8,527 nt of DNA from DATKMG01 sp035541995 (GTDB lineage Bacteria > Acidobacteriota > Terriglobia > Versatilivoradales > Versatilivoraceae), in assembly GCA_035541995.1 (NCBI GenBank), contig DATKMG010000058.1, forward strand, positions 1-8,527. Direction: 5' to 3'. The notes beneath the pieces were generated by a model. The model searched no databases, was not told the origin of the DNA, and saw nothing but the letters and a program-made list of their open reading frames with translations. Of the stretch, positions 1 through 4,488 are shown piece after piece (position 1 is the stretch's first letter; the number at the start of each line of letters is the position of its first letter). Position numbers and translations under genes: made by a program.

Positions 1-1278
1 TTCGGCCTTGATATCCACCGGGCCCAGAGCATACTCTTTCGGTCCCAACCGCAGATTCGACTGCATCATCTCATCCCACGTTACCTCTTTACCGGTATAT
101 GCGGATATTCGGCCCATAATGGCCACTAATGTAGATCTGGCGACGTTTCCAGCCTCGTTGATCGGCTGGTTGGTGCGAATGGCGTTGACTAGATCCACAT
201 GTTCCTGCTCGTAAGGGTTGAAGGCTGATTTGCCAGGCTCCTTGCCGGGTTCCTGGTATTGCCACACGATTTTCCCGTCTTTGTCGAAGATGGTATCTTT
301 GCAGTTGGTGGAACCTTCCGTCCCGACGATGTATTCGGAAACGCTGTTGATGCATCCATCAATCTGCCGGCACATGCTCTCGATATGCGTCCCATCTGTC
401 ATCGTGTAGTCGATCGCGAAGAAGTCAAACTGGTCGCCGGTAACGCGCCGCGCACGACCACCCATACCTACGGCCTTGGCTGGAGTCCCTCCGAGGAACC
501 AGTGGGCCACGTCGATGTTGTGTACGTGCTGTTCCACGATGTGGTCACCCGATAGCCAGCTCCAATTCACCCAGTCGCGGATCATGGCTTCCATATCGGA
601 CATACCTTTCTGCGGCTCCTTGAACCAGAGCTGGGACTGGTTCCAATAAATCCGGGCCGAAGTGATTTTTCCGATGGCTCCATTGGCGATGCGATTGTAG
701 GTTTCGATGTATTCGCGCTGATGGCGCCGCTGAGTGCCGGTCACAACGGACAAGTTGAACGACTTGGCTTTTTCCCCTGAAGCCATGACTGAACGGGCTC
801 CGACAGGATCCACCGCTACCGGTTTCTCCATGAAGACGTGCTTCTTTGCATCTACTGCAGCGTCCAGGTGTTCTGCCCGGAAGTGTGGTGGGGTGGCCAG
901 CAGGACAATATCAACCCCGGAAGCGATCAATTTTTTGTAGGCGTCGAAGCCCACAAAGCACTGATCATCTGTAATTTTCTGATTGGCCTTTTCCTGGAGG
1001 GTTTTACGGGTGTCTTGAATCTTATCCGGAAAGACATCGGCCAAGGCAGTGATCTGCAGGTTGGGACCCGCCTTCAGAAAATCCTGAGCGGCCCCTGTTC
1101 CGCGGCCACCGCAACCGACTAACCCCGCCTTGAGCGGCGGTCCATCGGGAGCCTTATCGATAAAAGTGATTTTCGGGTAAGTCTTGCTGCATCGGGTCAG
1201 CAGGACTCCTGCCCCAACAGCAGTCACGGTGCCGATGAAATTCCGACGATTGAAATTCGATTGCTTCTTCTCGCTCAT
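1..1278 (-). CDS. Tat-exported Gfo/Idh/MocA family oxidoreductase (3' end cut by window)
   Basis: NAD(P)-dependent oxidoreductase of the Gfo/Idh/MocA family, which act mostly on sugars, cyclitols and their derivatives; the substrate here is unknown. I read 426 codons from the ATG at 1278 to the left edge without a stop. The twin-arginine motif NRRNFIG (residues 10-16) and the following apolar stretch (about 17-28) indicate Tat export of a folded protein. C30 follows LLTR, which is not a good lipobox. The Rossmann motif GLVGCGGRGTG spans 52-62, the acidic residue ending beta-2 is D81, and the family EKP signature is at 151-153. The segment EQHVHNIDVAHW (249-260) is the usual active-site region. 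The C-terminus (GPVDIKAE at the edge) resembles the end of this subfamily, so probably only a few codons are missing. It is the third gene of the leftward group, 64 nt after the cytochrome gene, with its own good ribosome binding site. Confidence 0.92.
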   Translation of the reverse strand, partial: MSEKKQSNFNRRNFIGTVTAVGAGVLLTRCSKTYPKITFIDKAPDGPPLKAGLVGCGGRGTGAAQDFLKAGPNLQITALADVFPDKIQDTRKTLQEKANQKITDDQCFVGFDAYKKLIASGVDIVLLATPPHFRAEHLDAAVDAKKHVFMEKPVAVDPVGARSVMASGEKAKSFNLSVVTGTQRRHQREYIETYNRIANGAIGKITSARIYWNQSQLWFKEPQKGMSDMEAMIRDWVNWSWLSGDHIVEQHVHNIDVAHWFLGGTPAKAVGMGGRARRVTGDQFDFFAIDYTMTDGTHIESMCRQIDGCINSVSEYIVGTEGSTNCKDTIFDKDGKIVWQYQEPGKEPGKSAFNPYEQEHVDLVNAIRTNQPINEAGNVARSTLVAIMGRISAYTGKEVTWDEMMQSNLRLGPKEYALGPVDIKAE

Positions 1279-1286
1279 GGCTATAT

Positions 1287-1292
1287 CTCCTT
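1287..1292 (-). promoter_or_regulatory. Ribosome binding site of the Gfo/Idh/MocA gene
   Basis: On the minus strand AAGGAG lies 8 nt before the ATG at 1278. This fixes the start and means the gene can be translated independently of the upstream cytochrome gene. The surrounding 20 nt are A/T-rich (ATTATATTAAGGAG), but I could not find a convincing -35 box at the right distance for a separate promoter. Confidence 0.8.
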
Positions 1293-1327
1293 AATATAAT
1301 GACTGCAAAGTTCCCCACTGTTGACTC

Positions 1328-1362
1328 AAAAAGCGGCCTCACTTATTTGGAGTTGAGGGCCG
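1328..1362 (-). terminator. Intrinsic terminator or attenuator after the cytochrome gene
   Basis: Read on the minus strand, CGGCCCTC (1362-1355) can pair with GAGGCCG (1340-1334), giving a 7-bp G/C-rich stem with one bulged C and a 14-nt loop. After one C comes a run of five T (1332-1328). The stop codon of the cytochrome gene (1345-1343) lies in the loop, so ribosomes finishing that gene would cover the hairpin. The T-run is short, so termination may be partial, with read-through to the oxidoreductase gene downstream. Confidence 0.5.
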
Positions 1363-2881
1363 ATTCCGTAGCTGATCCTTCCTCATTTTCCCGAACTACC
1401 CGGAAACCCACATCGTTCGAATCGGAGTACCACCAGATGCTTTTGGGGGATTGCGGATCGGTCGTCAACCAGTCATCGGTTCGAGTATGGTCCCGAGCTG
1501 CCGACCGTAAATCAGACGCATCACTCTTGAACGAGCCGCCTCGAATGACGTGTTCCTTCCCCGATGCCGGCCCTCGAGGATTAAGAATCTCCTCCGTCAA
1601 GTTATACTTGGAGTAGGCTTCTGCATCGTACCAGTCCCAACAGAATTCCTTCACATTTCCCAGCATGTTGACCAGCCCCCAGGGATTCGGCTTGCTGGCA
1701 CTGGGAGGGCTGGTGCGGGCGGAGCTATTGGCCTGATATTTGGCATACTCCCCGATGGGTGAGGTCTTGATTCCCCGAATCTTGTTGATCCAGGACCGGG
1801 CAGTGAAACGTGCAGGATCCCCGGCAAAAAAGTAGGGAGTACTCGTCCCGGTGCGACAAGCATATTCCCATTCCGCCTCGGTGGGAAGCCTATATTTCTT
1901 TCCGGTGACGGAAGAGAGCCATTCACAGAAGATCACTGCCCCATGGTACGTCATGGTGATAGCCGGTCGGGATCCTCGCCCCCAGCCTTGATCCGGAGAA
2001 CCATAAGGCGGCGTGGGACCGGTGACAGCTGCGGGTGCCCGCACATTCTCGTCCTGTTTACCCTTTGTTCCTCGCTGGGTTAGGAAAGCCTCGTATTCCC
2101 TCCAGCTGACCTCAGCCCGTCCCATCCAGAAAGGGCTTAACCGAACCTTGTGCAATGGACCCTCGTCCGGCCGCCTATAAGGCTCAGAGTCGGAACTCCC
2201 CATCAGGAAAGCCCCGCCAGGAATGGCCACCATACCGAATTTGACGTGCGTTCCCGGAATCGTCTCCGCATAGCTCCTGAAACCATTGCCTTGTTCAGGG
2301 AACCCCTTCAATTCATCGATTTCAGCATCCAGTACTTCTTCTGCTTTCTTTTCGCTGTAGTGTCCGGAATACAAGTGGCAATTGATGCAGCGCATCCGGT
2401 CTTTGGAGCGCTGATAGTGGAGATGAGCGTCCACGCCCTTCTTCGAAAGCCCCGTAGTGAAAAGGTTGGCGTGACATTTCACACAAGCAGAGTCGTACGT
2501 GAAGGTCTTGCCTGCATCCAGACTGCGCTTGGCTTGCCAATCGATCTTGGCAACGTCCTTAAACAACTTGCCATAGATATCCTGAATGCCCAGGCGCGCC
2601 TTTTCCGTATAGAACTCTGCTCCTCCGGGGGGCAAGTGGCACTCGATGCAATGAGTGACAACTCCGCTCTTGTTGGAGTAATGAGTTGATTTGATCCAGG
2701 ACTGAGTAGCCTGCGGATGAACGTGGCACGTCTGATCACAGAACTTGTCGGTGGAGGTCGATTCCAGACCAGCGTGACCTGTAAACACGACGAGGGCAGA
2801 ACAGACGACTCCGGTTGCGAAAAGTACCATGCCTTTTTGCTTCGAAAGGGATAACTTGAATTTTGACAATCTCCGGAACAT
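1343..2881 (-). CDS. NapC/NrfH-like tetrahaem cytochrome c fused to a SUMF1/FGE-like domain
   Basis: A 512-residue two-module protein. The N-terminal module (about 1-205) has a short basic cytoplasmic tail, one membrane anchor (about 17-36) and four haem-attachment sites: CDQTCH (48-53), CIECH (78-82), CVKCH (133-137) and CINCH (165-169). The anchor, the pattern W-x3-THY-x5-GV before the second haem, and the spacing match NapC/NirT/NrfH quinol-oxidising cytochromes, placing it on the periplasmic side of the inner membrane. The first site has three residues between the cysteines instead of two. The C-terminal module (about 213-500) is a SUMF1/formylglycine-generating-enzyme-like fold: MVAIPGGAFLMGS (217-229), YRLPTEAEWEYACR (330-343), NMLGNVKEFCWDW (405-417), VIRGGSF (445-451), VGFRVVRE (491-498). 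The cysteine pair that true FGE carries after RGGSW is absent (FKSDASDLRSAAR), so it probably does not make formylglycine. AGGAGA at 2900-2895 lies 13 nt before the ATG, a rather long spacing. The gene follows apbE by 31 nt, as in one operon. Its electron partner is not in the window. Confidence 0.9.
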   Translation of the reverse strand: MFRRLSKFKLSLSKQKGMVLFATGVVCSALVVFTGHAGLESTSTDKFCDQTCHVHPQATQSWIKSTHYSNKSGVVTHCIECHLPPGGAEFYTEKARLGIQDIYGKLFKDVAKIDWQAKRSLDAGKTFTYDSACVKCHANLFTTGLSKKGVDAHLHYQRSKDRMRCINCHLYSGHYSEKKAEEVLDAEIDELKGFPEQGNGFRSYAETIPGTHVKFGMVAIPGGAFLMGSSDSEPYRRPDEGPLHKVRLSPFWMGRAEVSWREYEAFLTQRGTKGKQDENVRAPAAVTGPTPPYGSPDQGWGRGSRPAITMTYHGAVIFCEWLSSVTGKKYRLPTEAEWEYACRTGTSTPYFFAGDPARFTARSWINKIRGIKTSPIGEYAKYQANSSARTSPPSASKPNPWGLVNMLGNVKEFCWDWYDAEAYSKYNLTEEILNPRGPASGKEHVIRGGSFKSDASDLRSAARDHTRTDDWLTTDPQSPKSIWWYSDSNDVGFRVVRENEEGSATESALNSK

Positions 2882-2912
2882 TGAGATGAAGTTGTCTCCT
2901 ATTCTATAACCA

Positions 2913-3983
2913 TTAATGTGGTGCAGACACGGGGTGTTTCAGGCTGGCCTGATGCCTGGCCTCCTCGGAAAACGGAGGGAATCTCCGGGATCGAACGGTG
3001 ATGAATTTCCCGCCCTGGCGGCGAACCAGGAACGCAGCGACCTGGTCAAGGGAATCCGCCAATGACAAGGCCCGGCTGACAGAGAGGATGCTGAGGGTGG
3101 TCGCCAGGGCATCGGCGGTTGTCCCATCTGGTGCTATCACGGTTGTGCTGGCAGAATCTGTCAGCCCCAGGCCCGTGTTGGGGTCAATAATATGGGAATA
3201 ACGCTTCCCTTTGACTTCAAGGAACTGGAACTTGTCCCCCGAGGTGGAAGTGCTGCAATTGTGCAGTTGAAGCGTCTGGCTTTCCGACTCGGATCCCGAC
3301 GTCCAGCTTCGAATCTCCACATCCCACCCTGCAGCCCCCGGCGGAGGGTCACCAATCGACAAGTCTCCTCCTGCGGCGACCAGGGCGCAATGGATGCCAT
3401 GCTTCTCCAGCACCATACGGGCCTGATCAGCAGCGTAGCCTTTTGCAATAGCCCCCAAATCGAGGCTCATGTGGTCCCTCTTCAGAAAGACCGAGAGGTC
3501 GTCGGGATCCAACACAACATTACGGTATCCAACGGCTAGCTTTGCTTTCGACAATTGCTCCGCCTCCGGCAAACGTCGTTGGCGCCGGGCTTCCCTCCAT
3601 AATCTAACGACGGGTCCAATTGTCACATCAAACGCGCCATCCGACAGCTCTGAAACGCGCTGCGAACTTTGCAGGATGGAGAACAAATCGGGGCTCACCC
3701 TCTGCGGAGATTGAGAGGCCGTTCGGCAAACTCGCATTAACTCACTATCTTCGCGGTAATCGCTGAAAATCTGCTCAAGTTGTTCGACCCGTTCAAACGC
3801 TTCGGAAGAAGCTTCGGAGGCCAGGGTGGCATTCCCGGCATAGAGCACTATCCGGAAGATAGTGCCCATGCGCGGCAAGGAATATTCAAACCGCTTCAGG
3901 GGACTGGCCTTGGCTAGGGCCGGCCAGGCCAAACAAAGTCCACCTGCTAGAAAAAAGAAAAGCCTACAAATTAGAGATTTCAT
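2913..3983 (-). CDS. apbE: FAD:protein FMN transferase, ApbE family, exported
   Basis: ApbE enzymes cleave FAD and attach FMN to a Ser/Thr of exported redox proteins, in the periplasm. With the start at 3983 the protein has 356 residues, normal for the family. It begins with a clear signal peptide (MKSLICRLFFFLAGG, ending near ALA-KA at 22-26). Family motifs follow in order: PRMGT (37-41), FSDYREDSE (73-81), SDGAFDVTIGPVVRLWR (114-130), LDLGAIAKGYAAD (174-186), AAGGDLSI (203-210), STSTSGDK (244-251), SHIIDPNTG (263-271) and DGTTADALATTLS (286-298), the last holding the metal- and flavin-handling Asp/Thr. The frame stays open upstream to a GTG at 4097, with further ATGs at 4016 and 4007. I prefer 3983 because the others would put extra residues before the signal peptide and start inside a strongly structured leader; no clear Shine-Dalgarno sequence supports any of them. 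It is the first gene of the leftward operon. No flavin-acceptor protein is visible nearby. Confidence 0.92.
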   Translation of the reverse strand: MKSLICRLFFFLAGGLCLAWPALAKASPLKRFEYSLPRMGTIFRIVLYAGNATLASEASSEAFERVEQLEQIFSDYREDSELMRVCRTASQSPQRVSPDLFSILQSSQRVSELSDGAFDVTIGPVVRLWREARRQRRLPEAEQLSKAKLAVGYRNVVLDPDDLSVFLKRDHMSLDLGAIAKGYAADQARMVLEKHGIHCALVAAGGDLSIGDPPPGAAGWDVEIRSWTSGSESESQTLQLHNCSTSTSGDKFQFLEVKGKRYSHIIDPNTGLGLTDSASTTVIAPDGTTADALATTLSILSVSRALSLADSLDQVAAFLVRRQGGKFITVRSRRFPPFSEEARHQASLKHPVSAPH

Positions 3984-4231
3984 GAGAATTTGCGGTCCGA
4001 TAGCCATGCCGACCATGCATCTTGCCGGAGGCGTGGGCTTGTGAAGCCGGCTGAAAAGCCCACGGCTCGTGGCGACCGCCGTCGCCAATGCGCTCACCGT
4101 GGCTACCCACGCCTCTTTCGTTCCGGGTGGTGAGCTTCAAATCGTCACGCGGCGCCTTCGTAGAGTCCTCAGGAGACTGAAGCATGCTATCGACTTGGAC
4201 TCGTTGAGGGTCCAACAGCTTCCTGAGTGAA
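3984..4231 (-). ncRNA. Structured 5' leader of apbE with alternative folds (candidate regulatory RNA)
   Basis: Between the predicted transcription start (about 4231) and the apbE ATG lie about 250 nt rich in perfect complementary segments, read on the minus strand. Domain 1: CTCAGGA (4227-4221) pairs with TCCTGAG (4174-4168) and encloses the hairpin TTGGAC/GTCCAA (4215-4210 with 4200-4195, 9-nt loop). Domain 2 has a constant hairpin TGGCGAC/GTCGCCA (4087-4081 with 4076-4070, loop GGCG) plus two competing arrangements. State 1 pairs GAGGCGTGGG (4115-4106) with CCCACGCCTC (4037-4028) and AGCCACGG (4104-4097) with CCGTGGGCT (4065-4057, one bulge). State 2 pairs GCTCACCACCC (4135-4125) with GGGT (4108-4105) and GGTGAGC (4098-4092), and GTGGGCTT (4063-4056) with AAGCCCAC (4040-4033). 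The two cannot coexist. I do not recognise the FMN, c-di-GMP, cobalamin or TPP consensus in it. Confidence 0.55.
4168..4227 (-). promoter_or_regulatory. Leader domain 1: 60-nt stem-loop at the 5' end of the apbE transcript
   Basis: The outer 7-bp stem (4227-4221 with 4174-4168) begins about 4 nt after the predicted transcription start. Next to it GCT (4220-4218) can pair with AGC (4183-4181), and the apical hairpin has 6 bp (4215-4210 with 4200-4195). All listed pairs are perfect Watson-Crick. A stem placed at the very 5' end commonly stabilises mRNA or forms the first domain of a larger RNA; which applies here is unknown. Confidence 0.5.
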
Positions 4232-4237
4232 CGTGGA

Positions 4238-4266
4238 ATTCTCGACTGACTTTCCCGCTCTGTCAA
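4238..4266 (-). promoter_or_regulatory. Sigma70-type promoter for the apbE-cytochrome operon
   Basis: On the minus strand a perfect -35 box TTGACA (4266-4261) is followed, after 17 nt, by GAGAAT (4243-4238), which matches 4 of 6 bases of the -10 consensus. This predicts transcription starting near 4231, directly before the first leader stem-loop. It is the best promoter match I found in the intergenic region. Confidence 0.55.
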
Positions 4267-4324
4267 GAGCCAGGGCTCCCGATTCTCTTTTTACATTCTC
4301 TTAACATCAGCGGGATTGAATCCC
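4267..4324. promoter_or_regulatory. Shared control region between the divergent promoters (candidate operators)
   Basis: The two -35 boxes are about 50 bp apart. Between and against them lie three symmetric or repeated elements. GAGCC-AG-GGCTC (4267-4278) is a perfect inverted repeat touching the apbE -35 box. ATTCTCTT occurs twice, at 4282-4289 and 4295-4302, as a direct repeat with a 13-bp period. GGGATT-G-AATCCC (4312-4324) is a perfect inverted repeat covering the -35 box of the rightward promoter. Such elements often bind regulators, but no regulator gene is in the window and I cannot name a family. Confidence 0.35.
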
Positions 4325-4344
4325 AAAAGCCGGCGTGCTATTCT
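4316..4344 (+). promoter_or_regulatory. Candidate sigma70-type promoter for the TonB-receptor-like gene
   Basis: TTGAAT (4316-4321) and TATTCT (4339-4344) are separated by 17 nt; each matches 4 of 6 consensus bases. Transcription would start near 4351, giving a leader of about 138 nt. The -35 box sits inside the perfect inverted repeat GGGATTGAATCCC (4312-4324), so a protein bound there would be expected to block this promoter. Confidence 0.4.
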
Positions 4345-4350
4345 TAACTC

Positions 4351-4488
4351 AGTAAATGAGTGAACAATTTAGATCCGTAGGGATAGTCTGACTGTTGTGA
4401 AAGCGGCATGCCTATCGGGTCCTCACACTTCCCAACCCAGTTTCACCTCTCAATGGTGATTTAGGTTGGGTAAGGAGGTCATTGCATC
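4351..4488 (+). promoter_or_regulatory. 5' leader of the TonB-receptor-like gene with hairpin against the Shine-Dalgarno
   Basis: The leader ends in a two-tier hairpin: CCCAACC (4431-4437) pairs with GGTTGGG (4464-4470), and inside it TCACC (4443-4447) pairs with GGTGA (4455-4459) around a 7-nt loop. The outer stem ends 1 nt before the perfect Shine-Dalgarno AAGGAGGT (4472-4479), which lies 9 nt before the ATG at 4489. No T-run follows, so this is not a terminator; it may keep the ribosome site open or serve as a binding site. Further upstream GATAG (4383-4387) can pair with CTATC in the 4410s, and TGTGA near 4400 with TCACA in the 4420s; these are weak. Confidence 0.45.

Noticed and set aside
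1299..1616. Plus-strand open frame over the start of the Gfo/Idh/MocA leader and the end of the cytochrome gene
   Set aside because: Antisense to the conserved end of the SUMF1 domain; no ribosome binding site or recognisable product.
2150..2689. Open frame of 179 codons on the plus strand
   Set aside because: It lies fully antisense to the cytochrome module with its four haem motifs, has no ribosome binding site and no recognisable domain.
3984..4231. FMN, c-di-GMP (GEMM), cobalamin or TPP riboswitch
   Set aside because: I compared the leader from memory with these consensus cores. The short CCTCCGGC segment near 4024-4031 recalls GEMM, but the remaining conserved core is absent.
3964..4266. 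Open frame of 100 codons on the minus strand through the apbE leader
   Set aside because: It would start at a TTG that is part of the -35 box, upstream of the predicted transcript start, and ends inside apbE; composition is explained by the structured RNA.
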